Assembly (NCBI RefSeq): GCF_031455295.1
Contig: NZ_JAVDSL010000001.1
Span: 1,302,001-1,366,000 of the forward strand
Reading direction: 5' to 3'
From: Leifsonia sp. 1010
Lineage (GTDB): Bacteria > Actinomycetota > Actinomycetes > Actinomycetales > Microbacteriaceae
Length of the DNA: 64,000 nucleotides
In this document: in pieces, positions 50,854-60,093 of the stretch
Numbering within the stretch: the stretch's first letter is position 1
How the letters are laid out: each line of letters starts with the position of its first letter
The notes under the pieces: generated by a model
Databases searched by the model: none
Told to the model about the DNA's origin: nothing
Seen by the model: only the letters and a program-made list of their open reading frames with translations
Translations under genes and position numbers: made by a program

Positions 50854-53607
50854 ATGTCAGGGGGAGGCGTCCGAATCGCGGTGCTCGGAGCCATGCACGT
50901 CGAGGTGGACGGCGAGGCCGTCCCGATCGGCGGAGGCATCGCGCAGGCCCTGGTGGCGCGGCTCGCACTCGCCGCGGGCCGTCGGCTGAGCACCGCCCAA
51001 CTGGTGGCCGACCTGTGGCAGGACGCGCCGGAGAACGCCGCCACGACCCTGCGCGTCTACCTGTCGCGCCTGCGCTCCGGTCCGCTCGGCCCGGCGCTGC
51101 TCGGCGGCCGCACGGGCTACGCGCTCGTCGGTGCGGAGGTCGATCTGCTGCGGTTCTGCGAGGCCGTCGCCGAGGCGCGCGACGCCGAGGACCGGGCCGC
51201 GCACGACGTGCTGCTCGCGGCACTGACGACCTGGGACGAGCCGCTGACCGACCTCGGCGAGTTCCCCTTCGCCGAGCCGGAGCGGCAGCGGGCGATGGAT
51301 GCGCGCCGCGCCGCCCTCCAGCGCGTGGGCGACACCGCCGTGGCGCTGGGCAGGCCCGGCGACGCCATCGGGCCGCTCAGCTCGGGCGTGCGCGCGCATC
51401 CGCTCGACGAGGCGCTTGCCGGAGCGCTGGCTCGTGCCCTCGCGGCTGCGGGACGGACGACGGAGGCGCTGGAGGTGCTCGACGAGCAGGGTGCCGCGTT
51501 CGCCGCTGCTGGTCTCGCGATGCCGGAGCGCATCCCGGAGCTGAGGCAGTCCATCCTGCGCGCCGCCACCTCGGTGGCGGTGCCCGAGGCCGCCGCCGTC
51601 GAGCGGCACGGCATCCCCGTTCCCCTCACGCCGTTCATCGGACGGGACCGGGAGCTGGCCGAGATGGAGCGCGTGCGCGGCGAGCAGAGGCTGATCACCA
51701 TCGCGGGGCCGGGCGGTGCGGGGAAGACCCGGCTCGCGATCGAGAGCGCGCGCCGCGCGACCCGGACCATCGACGCCGAGCAGTGGCTCGTCGACCTGAC
51801 CGGAGTCGCGCGGGAGGAGGGCGTGCTGCGAGCGGTCGCCGAAGCGGTCGGCGCCGGCGACGCGACGCTCGACGCGGTGATCGCGCGGGTCTCCCGTGCG
51901 CCCGGCCTCGTCATCCTCGACAACGCGGAGCACCTCATCCCGGCCGTCCGGGTGCTCGTGCTCGACCTGCTCGGGCGGGCCGCAGGGCTCGGGATCGTCG
52001 TGACCTCGCGGGAGCCGCTGGGCGTGCCGGGTGAGTTCGTGCTGCGCGTGACCGGACTCGGCGAGGAGGCGGAGACGCTGTTCCGCCAGCGCGTGACCGA
52101 GGTGCGGGGCGGCTCCGAGCCGTCCGCGTCCGAGCGGCCCGCGATCGAGCGGCTCTGCCGCCTGGTGGACGGCCTGCCGCTCGCACTGGAGCTGGCGGCG
52201 GCGCGCGCGGACGTCCTCTCCATCGACGAGCTCGATGCGACTCTCCGGGACGACCACGCGGAGGAGGACGCCGCGGATGGAGACGCCGCCCGCGACCGTC
52301 ATCGCAGCCTCGCCAGCACCCTCCGCTGGAGTGCCGGCCTGCTGAGCCCGGCCGAGCACGACGTGTTCGTGCAGCTCTCGGGCTTCGCCGGCTCGTTCAC
52401 GATCGAGGCGGCCGAGACGGTGTGCACGGCGCAGCCCGGCCATTCCGTCCGCGCGGCGGTGGTGGCGCTCGCGCGCAAGTCGCTGGTCGCTGTCGAGCAG
52501 ACCGACCTCGGCGCGCGGCGCTACCGCCTGCTGGAGTCGGCTCGCGAGTTCGCGCGGCCGTTGCGCGACCCCGACGAGCTCGCGGGCTGGTACCGCCGCC
52601 ACCGGGACTACTTCGCCCGGCTGGCCGAAGATCTGGCACCGCGCGTCCGCACGCACGACGCTCCGGCGGCGCACGATGCGTTCGACTCGGCGGCGCCCGA
52701 TCTGCAACTGGCTCACGAGACGGCGGTGGCGGCCGGCGACCGCGAGACGGCGCTGCGCATCTCGGCGGCGCAGGCGTGGCACTGGTTCAAGCGCGGGCTG
52801 CTCGTGCAGGGCCGTGCCGCGATCGAGGCGGCCCTGGCGCTTCCCGGCGATGCCGCACCGGCCGTGGAGGCGGCGGCCTTCGGCGGGCTGGTGAACCTCG
52901 CCTACCAGTCCGGGGACGCCGAGGCGGCGTTCGGATTCGTGAGTGCGGGCATCGACCGTGCGCAGGCCGCCGGCGACCACGCGACGCTCTCGTCGCTGCT
53001 CGCCTACGCCGCCTACGGCCACTCGCTGCTGCGCGATCCCGGGACGGCGCAGCAGCTCGCCGACCAGGCCGCGCAGCTCTCGGTGGCCGCACCGGACTGG
53101 GTTCGCAGCGAGGTGCTCATGTCGCGTGGTCAGATGCTGCGTGCGCTCGGTCGACCGGCGGAAGCGCTCGAGAGCCTCGGCCGGGCGCGCGCCCTCGCGG
53201 CGAGCACCGGTCACGCCTGGGCGCAGACCTCCAGCGAGTACGTCACGGGCAAGGTGCTGATCGATGTGCGACGACCGCGGGACGCCATCCGCATTCTCCA
53301 CAACGGCGCGCGCACGGCTCTGCGCGGGGGCGACCCCACCGGTGCGCTTGCGCTGCTCAACCTCCTCGGCGGCGCGGCAGCCCGCGTCGAGCGGCATCGA
53401 GAGGGCGCCATGCTCTTCGGCGGAGTGGACGAGATCGGCCTGCGCTACGGCTACAACCCGGTGGCGGCCGAGGGTGACGACGCGCAACGGCACCGCGACC
53501 TCACGGCCGCCGGGCTGACCACCGACGCCTACGCCGAGGCCTATACCGCGGGCCGTTCGCTCGACTTCGACGGGATGATGCGGCTGGCCGCCTCGCTGGA
53601 CCGCTGA
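50854..53607 (+). CDS. BTAD-domain (SARP/AfsR-like) transcriptional regulator with NB-ARC-type ATPase
   Basis: Large regulator of 917 residues. An OmpR-like winged HTH (AQALVARLALAAGRRLSTAQ, LRVYLSRLRS, residues 1-90) is followed by a bacterial transcriptional activation domain (TPR-like, to about 250). The ATPase has Walker A GPGGAGKTRLAI at about 285, Walker B GLVILDNAEH and VTSREPLGVPG. The remaining half is helical TPR-like repeats. I chose ATG 50854, a leaderless start; ATG 50842 would add four residues. It is divergent from the surface-protein gene and may control the LAxTG proteins; this is inference. Confidence 0.9.
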   Translation: MSGGGVRIAVLGAMHVEVDGEAVPIGGGIAQALVARLALAAGRRLSTAQLVADLWQDAPENAATTLRVYLSRLRSGPLGPALLGGRTGYALVGAEVDLLRFCEAVAEARDAEDRAAHDVLLAALTTWDEPLTDLGEFPFAEPERQRAMDARRAALQRVGDTAVALGRPGDAIGPLSSGVRAHPLDEALAGALARALAAAGRTTEALEVLDEQGAAFAAAGLAMPERIPELRQSILRAATSVAVPEAAAVERHGIPVPLTPFIGRDRELAEMERVRGEQRLITIAGPGGAGKTRLAIESARRATRTIDAEQWLVDLTGVAREEGVLRAVAEAVGAGDATLDAVIARVSRAPGLVILDNAEHLIPAVRVLVLDLLGRAAGLGIVVTSREPLGVPGEFVLRVTGLGEEAETLFRQRVTEVRGGSEPSASERPAIERLCRLVDGLPLALELAAARADVLSIDELDATLRDDHAEEDAADGDAARDRHRSLASTLRWSAGLLSPAEHDVFVQLSGFAGSFTIEAAETVCTAQPGHSVRAAVVALARKSLVAVEQTDLGARRYRLLESAREFARPLRDPDELAGWYRRHRDYFARLAEDLAPRVRTHDAPAAHDAFDSAAPDLQLAHETAVAAGDRETALRISAAQAWHWFKRGLLVQGRAAIEAALALPGDAAPAVEAAAFGGLVNLAYQSGDAEAAFGFVSAGIDRAQAAGDHATLSSLLAYAAYGHSLLRDPGTAQQLADQAAQLSVAAPDWVRSEVLMSRGQMLRALGRPAEALESLGRARALAASTGHAWAQTSSEYVTGKVLIDVRRPRDAIRILHNGARTALRGGDPTGALALLNLLGGAAARVERHREGAMLFGGVDEIGLRYGYNPVAAEGDDAQRHRDLTAAGLTTDAYAEAYTAGRSLDFDGMMRLAASLDR

Positions 53608-53774
53608 TTGGCGACGTGCGCCGTCGCCGGCAGCGGGCCGACCTCGAGCGCCGTCTGGACGGCCCGGAGATCGGCGAAGGCGCGCTCCGACTCCCGGGTG
53701 CACTCGCCACCGCGTGCGCGGATGGCGGCGGGAAGCAGGTCGCTCAGGACGAAGCGGTTCCGGTGCGCCTTCAT
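53541..53774 (-). CDS. Hypothetical 77-residue protein coupled to DUF4870 gene
   Basis: The ATG at 53774 overlaps the stop of the DUF4870 gene (ATGA, 53771-53774). The frame begins MKAHRNRFVLSDLLPAAIRA and is soluble, Arg/Ala/Glu-rich, without known motifs. About nine in ten third codon positions in the part outside the regulator gene are G or C, with mixed second positions, as expected of real coding DNA. The last 22 codons overlap the convergent BTAD gene by 67 bp, which is unusual and lowers confidence. I do not recognise a family. Confidence 0.4.
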   Translation of the reverse strand: MKAHRNRFVLSDLLPAAIRARGGECTRESERAFADLRAVQTALEVGPLPATAHVANQRSSEAASRIIPSKSSERPAV

Positions 53775-54157
53775 CGCACGAACCGGATCGCGAGCGGATA
53801 GACGTACTCGGCCCCCTGGTTGGCCTTCAGCGCGGCGATGATGCTGAAGACGACGTTCACGACGAACACGGCGAGCAGCAGCAGCAGGCCGATGGCAACG
53901 ATGCTCAGCATGTAGCCGACGAGCGCGGCCAGGAACAGGGTCAGCTGGAAGTTCAGCGCCGTGACGACGTGGCGGCGCACGAAGGCGCCGCGGTCCGTGA
54001 GCAGCAGGAGGCCGAGGAGGGGCGCCAGCCAGCCGAGCAGGATGCCGCCGAGGTGGACGAGCATTGCCCACAGTCTCTGATCGGAGGCCGCCCACTCGTC
54101 GGGTCGGTGGGCGGCGGGCTGCGGATTCGGCTGCGGGCGGTCGGGCGCGGTGGACAT
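53771..54157 (-). CDS. DUF4870 membrane protein
   Basis: A 128-residue membrane protein. A Pro-rich soluble start (MSTAPDRPQPNPQPAAHRP) precedes the DUF4870 pattern DQRLWAMLVHLGGILLGWLA, RRHVVTALNFQLTLFLAALV and IAALKANQGAEYVYPLAIRF, with three or four transmembrane helices. AGAGGA lies 6 nt before ATG 54157. Function is unknown; it may be co-transcribed with the small downstream frame. Confidence 0.88.
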   Translation of the reverse strand: MSTAPDRPQPNPQPAAHRPDEWAASDQRLWAMLVHLGGILLGWLAPLLGLLLLTDRGAFVRRHVVTALNFQLTLFLAALVGYMLSIVAIGLLLLLAVFVVNVVFSIIAALKANQGAEYVYPLAIRFVR

Positions 54158-54510
54158 GGGATTCCTCTTCTCAGGGTTCGTGTCCGCGCCGGTCGGGGCG
54201 GACGAGGACCGAGCGTAGGTGCGGGGACGCCGCCGGAGAGGGGGCCGCGAGGACGTTGCAACGTTGCGTTTACGCACCGCGCGGCGCCGCGACGCCTCGC
54301 ACATGCCCGGGCGGGTATGTGTCCACCTTGGGGGCGTCGGGGCTCCGTGACGGCCAGGGTGATCCCGGGGTGATGCCGGGGTGAAAATCGGCGTTCGGGG
54401 GCTGGTCCACCGGTACATTCGACCCCGACAGCCGACCTGGATCGACTCCGCGTCGAGCCCTCGCGGGACCAGCGGTCGCAACCAGTCTCGAACACACCGG
54501 ATGGAGTTCC
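54158..54510. other. Intergenic region, divergent DUF4870 / surface protein
   Basis: This 353-bp gap carries the promoters of two divergent genes. It contains a perfect 12-bp palindrome ACGTTGCAACGT (54253-54264) followed by GCGTTTACGC, an operator-like cluster about 100 bp from the DUF4870 start. No coding frame with family features was found. Confidence 0.6.
54253..54264. promoter_or_regulatory. 12-bp perfect palindrome (possible operator)
   Basis: ACGTTGCAACGT is perfectly symmetric and lies between the DUF4870 and surface-protein genes. The regulator is unknown. Confidence 0.35.
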
Positions 54511-57117
54511 GTGAGCCAGAACAGCGCAGCTTCGCCCGGCGTGCCCCGACCGAGCCGGATCGCACGCAACTCGGCCGGGCTTCTCGCCGCCGCCGCCCTC
54601 GCCCTCGGGATGGCCCTCGTGCCTGCCGTGCCGAGCCAGGCGGCCACCTTCACCGTGACCACGACGGCCGACAGCGGGGCCGGGTCGCTCAGACAGGCCA
54701 TGACCGACGCGAACAGCACGGCGGGGACGCACACGATCACCTTCGCCATCCCGGGACCCGGGCCGCACCTCATCGCTCCGCTGACGGCCCTCCCAGTGCT
54801 CGGTACCATCAGCGCCTCGGTCACGCTCGACGGCTGCTCACAGCCTGGCGCCGTCTGCGGGCCCGGCGTGACGCCCTCACCGCAGGTCCAGCTCAAGGGG
54901 GCCACCATCCTGGTCCCCAAGACCCCGCAGCCCGTCGCCGTCCGGGGTCTCTCGATCACCGGAACCTCCAGGGGTGTCGTCGGTGCTCGCACCGCCGTCG
55001 GCGGCTCCTTCCGCTTCCCGGACGGTCTGACCGTGGAGGACAACAGCTTCGGCGTCTCCCCGAGCGGCGCAATCGACCCGGACGGCACCGGCGTGCTCTG
55101 CCGCAACACCCTTTCGGGCGAGGCAGGCCCGTCCGGAGTCACCATCCGTCGCAACGTGTTCGGCGGCAGTACCGCCATCGGCATCAACTGCAGCAACAAC
55201 TACGCCTTCGGGGTCGGCGGACTGTCCAGCGGACTCGTCATCTCCGACAACCGATTCGGCGTGGATGCGGCAGGCGGAGTCGCCGGGCCGAATGCGACGG
55301 CCATCGGGATCGGTTCCACCTCCGGTGCACAGATCACCGGCAATATCGTGGCCAACAGCACCGGCTCCGGCATCACGATCCAGCGCGCGAACAGCGGGCT
55401 CCTGATCCAGGCGAACGAGATACGCGACAACGCCACCGACGGCATCGCCCTGGTCGGCGGCACGGGCAGCGGCGCATTCGCCGGACCGGTCGCCATCACC
55501 GGCAACACGATCACCGGAAACGGCCGGCACGGCGTCTCCACCGTCAGCGCGGCCGACGTGACCATCGGTGGCGCGTCGACGACCGACGGCAACGCCATCA
55601 CCGGCAACGGGGGCGACGGCATCGCGATCGGCGCGGGCACCACCGACACCAGCTCCCGCGTGACCGTTCGCGGCAATGCCATCGACGGCAACGGGGGCCT
55701 GGGCATCGACCTCGCCGACGACGGCGTGACGGCGAACGGCCCCGCCGGCGTCGTGCGGACAGGGCCGAACACGCTCGTTGACTATCCGGTGCTCGAGCGT
55801 GTGCAGCGCGGTTCCACGCAGGTGACCGGCACCTACACAGGCGCCGTGAACGCCACCTACACGCTCGACTTCTACCTGAGCGCCACCCGCGACGCCACCG
55901 GTCACGGCGAGGGCGCCGCGCCGCTCGGCTCCTCACCCGTCACCACGGACGCGGCCGGCGTCGCCTCCTTCGACGTCACCTTCCCCACGACGATCCCCGC
56001 ACAGGCCGTTGTGACCGCGACGGCGACGGATGCTGCAGGCAGCACCTCGGAGTTCAGCGCGGCACTGTCCGTCGGGCCGACCGCCACCGACGACCGGCTC
56101 CGCACGGCAGCGGGCCAGCCCGTGACGGCTCAGCCCGCCGCCGACGATGTCCCGGGCGATGCGCCGGTCGATGCGTCCACTCTGCGGCTGATCGATCCGG
56201 CGACCGGCGCGGCGACGACCTCCGTCACCCTGCCCGAGGGCGAAGCGGCTGTCGCCGCGGACGGCTCGGTCACCTTCACCCCGGCCGCGGGCCTGGCCGG
56301 CGCCACGGCGTCGGTCCAGTACTCGGTCGCGGACACCACAGGAGCGCGCTCGGCGCCCGCGACGCTCGCACTCGTGATCGGTCCGGCTGCGGCGGACAGG
56401 AACCTCGCCACGACGTACCGCGAGGCGATCGACGTCGACCTCTCGTCCGGAACGGCGGCCGGCTCCGCGTTCACCGTGACCACCTCGCCGGCCCATGGAG
56501 AGGTCACCCTCGTCGGCGGAGGCGTGCTTCGGTACACCCCGGGTGCCGGGTTCGCCGGCGACGACCAGTTCGTGTACCAGGTCTGCGCGCCATCGCCCGA
56601 CGAGACGCTGTGCGCCACCGGTCAGATCCGCGTGACGGTCTCGGCCCCGGCGCTCGCCGCCTCCCCGTCGCCGCTCAGCGGCACGCCCGCCGGAGGGACT
56701 GCGGGCACCGTGATCGGATCGGGAAGCGTCGACGGACAGCCGAGCACCGCCGCCGATGTCGTCGCATCCGCAGTGAATGCTCCCGCCGGTGTCACCATCG
56801 AGCCGGGCGGCGATGTCCGGCTAGCCGCAGGCATCGCCGCAGGACAGTACGCATTCGAATACCGGCTCTGCCTCGCCGCCGACCCCACCACGTGCGCAAC
56901 CGCCGACATCAGCGTGCGGGTCGTCTCCGTCGCCGCACCGGCCGGCACACCGGGCGCCGCCCCCGTCGTCGCCTCGTCCGGCGACGGAACACCTGCCCCG
57001 CTCGCCGCGACCGGTTGCGACCTCCTTCCGCCCCTGCTCGGGGCGCTGGCGGTTCTGCTCGTCGGCGGCACTCTGCTCGGCTTCCGTCGCCGTCGCGCCG
57101 GTCGCTCGAGCATCTAG
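54511..57117 (+). CDS. LAxTG-anchored beta-helix surface protein
   Basis: Secreted, sortase-anchored protein of 868 residues. A signal peptide (about 1-44, ending SQAA) leads into a right-handed beta-helix with the CSLREA-like motif GAGSLRQAMTDANS and many NxITGN-type rungs (VAITGNTITGNGRHGVSTV, NAITGNGGDGIAIG). Bacterial Ig and cadherin-like repeats follow (from about 500). The end carries LAATG, a hydrophobic helix and FRRRRAGRSSI, a class E sortase signal. GTG start at 54511. The beta-helix suggests polysaccharide binding or adhesion; catalysis is not evident. Confidence 0.88.
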   Translation: MSQNSAASPGVPRPSRIARNSAGLLAAAALALGMALVPAVPSQAATFTVTTTADSGAGSLRQAMTDANSTAGTHTITFAIPGPGPHLIAPLTALPVLGTISASVTLDGCSQPGAVCGPGVTPSPQVQLKGATILVPKTPQPVAVRGLSITGTSRGVVGARTAVGGSFRFPDGLTVEDNSFGVSPSGAIDPDGTGVLCRNTLSGEAGPSGVTIRRNVFGGSTAIGINCSNNYAFGVGGLSSGLVISDNRFGVDAAGGVAGPNATAIGIGSTSGAQITGNIVANSTGSGITIQRANSGLLIQANEIRDNATDGIALVGGTGSGAFAGPVAITGNTITGNGRHGVSTVSAADVTIGGASTTDGNAITGNGGDGIAIGAGTTDTSSRVTVRGNAIDGNGGLGIDLADDGVTANGPAGVVRTGPNTLVDYPVLERVQRGSTQVTGTYTGAVNATYTLDFYLSATRDATGHGEGAAPLGSSPVTTDAAGVASFDVTFPTTIPAQAVVTATATDAAGSTSEFSAALSVGPTATDDRLRTAAGQPVTAQPAADDVPGDAPVDASTLRLIDPATGAATTSVTLPEGEAAVAADGSVTFTPAAGLAGATASVQYSVADTTGARSAPATLALVIGPAAADRNLATTYREAIDVDLSSGTAAGSAFTVTTSPAHGEVTLVGGGVLRYTPGAGFAGDDQFVYQVCAPSPDETLCATGQIRVTVSAPALAASPSPLSGTPAGGTAGTVIGSGSVDGQPSTAADVVASAVNAPAGVTIEPGGDVRLAAGIAAGQYAFEYRLCLAADPTTCATADISVRVVSVAAPAGTPGAAPVVASSGDGTPAPLAATGCDLLPPLLGALAVLLVGGTLLGFRRRRAGRSSI

Positions 57118-57183
57118 CGGCGCTGCGCGGCACGCGGCAGACTGATCCCATCCGCAGACGGATCGAGCGTTGGGAGCGTGGCC

Positions 57184-57402
57184 GTGACTAACCGCACATA
57201 CCGAGTGATCGAGATCGTGGGCACATCGCCGGACGGGACGGATGCGGCCATACGCAACGGGATCGAGCGAGCGTCGAAGACCATCCGCGAGATCGACTGG
57301 TTCGAAGTGACCGATACCCGCGGCGAAGTGGAGGACGGACGCGTCGCGCACTTCCAGGTGACGATGAAAGTGGGATTCCGGCTCGAGCAACTCGCCGACT
57401 GA
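57184..57402 (+). CDS. Dodecin (flavin-binding storage protein)
   Basis: A 72-residue protein forming hollow dodecamers that store FMN or coenzyme A. The sequence YRVIEIVGTSPDGTDAAIRN, GIERASKTIREIDWFEVTD and VAHFQVTMKVGFRLE matches bacterial dodecins, including the aromatic Trp used for flavin stacking. I prefer GTG 57184, with GGGAG 8 nt upstream, over GTG 57178. It is probably monocistronic. Confidence 0.93.
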   Translation: MTNRTYRVIEIVGTSPDGTDAAIRNGIERASKTIREIDWFEVTDTRGEVEDGRVAHFQVTMKVGFRLEQLAD

Positions 57403-57413
57403 CGCGGCGCGTG

Positions 57414-57962
57414 TCAGGAGCGACGGGTGAACTTGTCGAGGAAGCCCGCCACCGGTCGCTGCTGCTCACCCTGCTGCGCGCCGAGCACGATCAGAACACC
57501 GGTGAGCGCCGGAAGCACCCACTGCAGGATGCGCTGCTTCTTCTGAGCGGCGGCGAGCTTCTCCGACGCCGTCGGGTCCGGCTCGGTCACGCCTTCGGCG
57601 CCCTCGTCGGCGTTCTCGCCGATCGTCTTGCCCAGCATGGCCGAATACAGACTGGCAGCTCCGGCCAGCCCGGTGATCACGAGCTTGACGACCGTGTTGC
57701 CGCGCGCCTCGGGCTGGGCGGCGAGCCGCCCCTTGTTGCCGACGATCAGGCCTGCGCCCCCGATCCCGTGCACGATGATCGCGCCGAGCTGGACCGGCGC
57801 CCACTTGGCCCATCCCGCCGACGACAGCCGGAGTCGCTCCGATGGATCCTTCGCTTTCGCGGTGCCGCCGTTGAGGCCGACGGCTCCCATCAGGGTGCCG
57901 CCGAACCAGGCGGCCAGGCCCAGATCGTGCATTGCTCGAACTGCTGTATTCCGTGCCGACAT
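57414..57962 (-). CDS. Hypothetical membrane protein
   Basis: A 182-residue protein with three or four hydrophobic segments (AAWFGGTLMGAVGL, APVQLGAIIVHGIGGAGLIV, LVITGLAGAASLYSAML, ILQWVLPALTGVLIVLGA). A linker with acidic TEPDPTASEKLAAAQKKQRI lies between the third and last. I do not recognise the family. ATG 57962 is the best start available, though its Shine-Dalgarno is weak. It converges with dodecin. Confidence 0.7.
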   Translation of the reverse strand: MSARNTAVRAMHDLGLAAWFGGTLMGAVGLNGGTAKAKDPSERLRLSSAGWAKWAPVQLGAIIVHGIGGAGLIVGNKGRLAAQPEARGNTVVKLVITGLAGAASLYSAMLGKTIGENADEGAEGVTEPDPTASEKLAAAQKKQRILQWVLPALTGVLIVLGAQQGEQQRPVAGFLDKFTRRS

Positions 57963-58090
57963 GCTGCATCCGTTCTCGTCGAGCAGGCGCTCGTGCCCCG
58001 CTGATCCTGGGCCCCAGGCAATCACCCGCCTCGCGGATCAGGGAGAGGTTGACTTGCGCGGATTCGGTGGAGACACGTGCGCGGGTCTTG

Positions 58091-58993
58091 TCAGCTGGTC
58101 GATCGTCGGGGCGAATCGGCTGGCGCGTTGGCGGCGACGCCTTCCAGGAACTTCCGGATGACCGGGGTCACCCGACCGGGATGCCAGACCACTCCGACGT
58201 GCCAACTGGAGGCGGCGGCTCGGATCGGTTGGAACGTGATCCCCTGGGGAGCGATACGGCGCGCGCTGTAGGGGACGACACCGACCCCGGCACCGGCGGC
58301 GACCAGGGCGAGAACGGTCTGGATGTCCCGCGCATACTGAGCCGGCGCGGGGCTCGATCCCGACTCCGCGAAGTACCGGCGGACCTGCGCGGACAGACCA
58401 GGACCGCGGTCCTCGGCCAGCGCGATCACGGGATGCGCATCGAGCCACGGGACCAGACCCGCGGCGTCTTCGGGTGGATCCCATCCCGCGGGTGAGGCGA
58501 CGGCGAGAGTATCGGTCTCGAGCGAGACGGAGTCCAGCGGCGCCGGCGCGGGGAGCCTCATGAAGCCGACGTCGAGCAGGCCCCGCTCGATGCGTTCGGC
58601 CTGCACCGCCGAGGACATGTCGTCGAGCACGACCCGGACATCCGGATGGTCTCGCCGGAAACGAGCCACCGCGCGTGGAGCGATCGTCAGCGTCGAGAGC
58701 CCGAATCCGATCCGCAGTTGACCGACGTCGCCCGCCGCGATGCGGCGGGCCTGCGCTTCCAGCTGATCGGCCCGTTCGACGAGCTCGCGCGCTGAGGGAA
58801 GCAGGAGCTCCCCGAGAGCGGTGAGCTCGGCGCCGGAGCGTCCGCGGATGAACACGGGCGCGCCGATGAAGGCCTCGAGCTGCTGTATCTGCTTGGTGAG
58901 AGCGGGCTGCGTGATCGACAGGGTCTCGGCGGCGCGGCTGAACGACGACGCGTCGGCGACAGCGACGAGAGCGCGATAGAGACGCAGGTCCAT
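58091..58993 (-). CDS. LysR family transcriptional regulator
   Basis: Regulator of 300 residues. The N-terminal HTH (MDLRLYRALVAVADASSFSR, AAETLSITQPALTKQIQQLE) is followed by the LysR substrate-binding domain (QLRIGFGLSTLTIAPRAVAR, LALVAAGAGVGVVPYSARR). Its ATG at 58993 is 86 bp from the divergent nitrilase, the classical layout for a LysR activator and its target, with an ATGAA/TTCAT dyad between them. Confidence 0.93.
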   Translation of the reverse strand: MDLRLYRALVAVADASSFSRAAETLSITQPALTKQIQQLEAFIGAPVFIRGRSGAELTALGELLLPSARELVERADQLEAQARRIAAGDVGQLRIGFGLSTLTIAPRAVARFRRDHPDVRVVLDDMSSAVQAERIERGLLDVGFMRLPAPAPLDSVSLETDTLAVASPAGWDPPEDAAGLVPWLDAHPVIALAEDRGPGLSAQVRRYFAESGSSPAPAQYARDIQTVLALVAAGAGVGVVPYSARRIAPQGITFQPIRAAASSWHVGVVWHPGRVTPVIRKFLEGVAANAPADSPRRSTS

Positions 58994-59006
58994 TCCTAGA
59001 AGTTAT

Positions 59007-59026
59007 ATGAATTGCCGAAACTTCAT
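59007..59026. promoter_or_regulatory. LysR-box-like dyad
   Basis: ATGAA and TTCAT face each other over 10 bp in the LysR/nitrilase intergenic region, containing a T-N11-A arrangement. An adjacent TTATATGAAT is AT-rich and may be a -10 region. This fits the regulatory half-site of the LysR protein. Confidence 0.45.
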
Positions 59027-59078
59027 TGGACTTTATGGCGGCGGTGCACTGGGCTGGACGCAGAGGAAAGGACTCACC

Positions 59079-60071
59079 GTGACCACCGAATCCGGCTTTC
59101 GAGCTTCCGTCGTCCAATTCGAGGCCGTCCCGCTGGGGAAGGAGAGGAATCTCGCCACGGTCCGATCCCTCGCCCGGTCAGCCGCGGAGAACGGCAGCCG
59201 GCTCGTCGTCTTTCCCGAGATGTGTCTGCTGGGTTACTGGCATCTGACCAAGCGGAGCGAGGCCGAGCTCTGGGAACACGCCGAACCGGCGGACGGCCCC
59301 CTGGTCTCCGCCCTGGCGCGCATCTCCCGCGAGCTGGGAATCGGAGTCGGGGCAGGCTTCCTGGAGAGCAGCGGTTCGCGCCTCTTCAATTCGTATGCCG
59401 TCTGCCTGCCCGACGGTGGCGTCCACATCCACCGCAAGCTGCACGCCTTCGAACACCCCGCCATCTCCAGTGGCGACTCCTTCACCGTGTTCGACACTCC
59501 GTGGAACATCCGGATGGGGATCCTGATCTGCTGGGACAACAACCTGGTCGAGAACGTCCGCGCCGTCGCCCTGCATGGCGCGACGGTGCTCATCGCGCCG
59601 CACCAGACGGGCGGGACCAACTCGAGGAGCCCGTACGGGATGAAGCCCATCCCCACCGAGCTGTGGACGAATCGGCATCGCGACCCGCAGGCGCTTCAGC
59701 AAGCCGTCAACGGCCCATCCGGTCGCGAGTGGCTGATGCGCTGGCTGCCGTCCCGAGCGCACGACAACGGGCTGTTCGTGCTGTTCTCGAACGGCATCGG
59801 CCAGGACGATGACGAGATCCGCACGGGCAACGCGATGATCTTGGACCCGTATGGACGGATCGTCGCCGAGACGGATGTGGCGGATGAGGCGACGGTCACG
59901 GCAGAGCTGGACCTGTCGTTGCTGCCGCTGGCGACGGGCCGACGCTGGCTGCTGGGCCGGAGACCCGAGCTCTACGGCATCCTCACCCGCCCCACCGGTC
60001 TCGAGAGGGATGCGCGGGCGGCCCGCCACTCGTCGGATCCTGTCCCTCTCGACGTGCGCGCGAAAGACTGA
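59079..60071 (+). CDS. Carbon-nitrogen hydrolase (nitrilase superfamily)
   Basis: Nitrilase-superfamily amidase of 330 residues. The Glu-Lys-Cys triad is present: Glu47 in LVVFPEMCLLGY, Lys120 in HIHRKLHAFE and Cys151 in GILICWDNNLVENVR. Typical AMILDPYGRIVAET follows. It is expected to hydrolyse an amide, carbamoyl or nitrile substrate. I chose GTG 59079, preceded by AGAGGAAAGGA; a frame from 59007 would read through the LysR operator. It is divergent from a LysR gene that probably activates it. Confidence 0.9.
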   Translation: MTTESGFRASVVQFEAVPLGKERNLATVRSLARSAAENGSRLVVFPEMCLLGYWHLTKRSEAELWEHAEPADGPLVSALARISRELGIGVGAGFLESSGSRLFNSYAVCLPDGGVHIHRKLHAFEHPAISSGDSFTVFDTPWNIRMGILICWDNNLVENVRAVALHGATVLIAPHQTGGTNSRSPYGMKPIPTELWTNRHRDPQALQQAVNGPSGREWLMRWLPSRAHDNGLFVLFSNGIGQDDDEIRTGNAMILDPYGRIVAETDVADEATVTAELDLSLLPLATGRRWLLGRRPELYGILTRPTGLERDARAARHSSDPVPLDVRAKD

Positions 60072-60093
60072 ACCCGTCGACGTCGAGACGACG

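Noticed and set aside
50857-53703. Long minus-strand open frame (about 950 codons)
   Set aside because: It is antisense to the BTAD regulator, whose P-loop and HTH are unmistakable.
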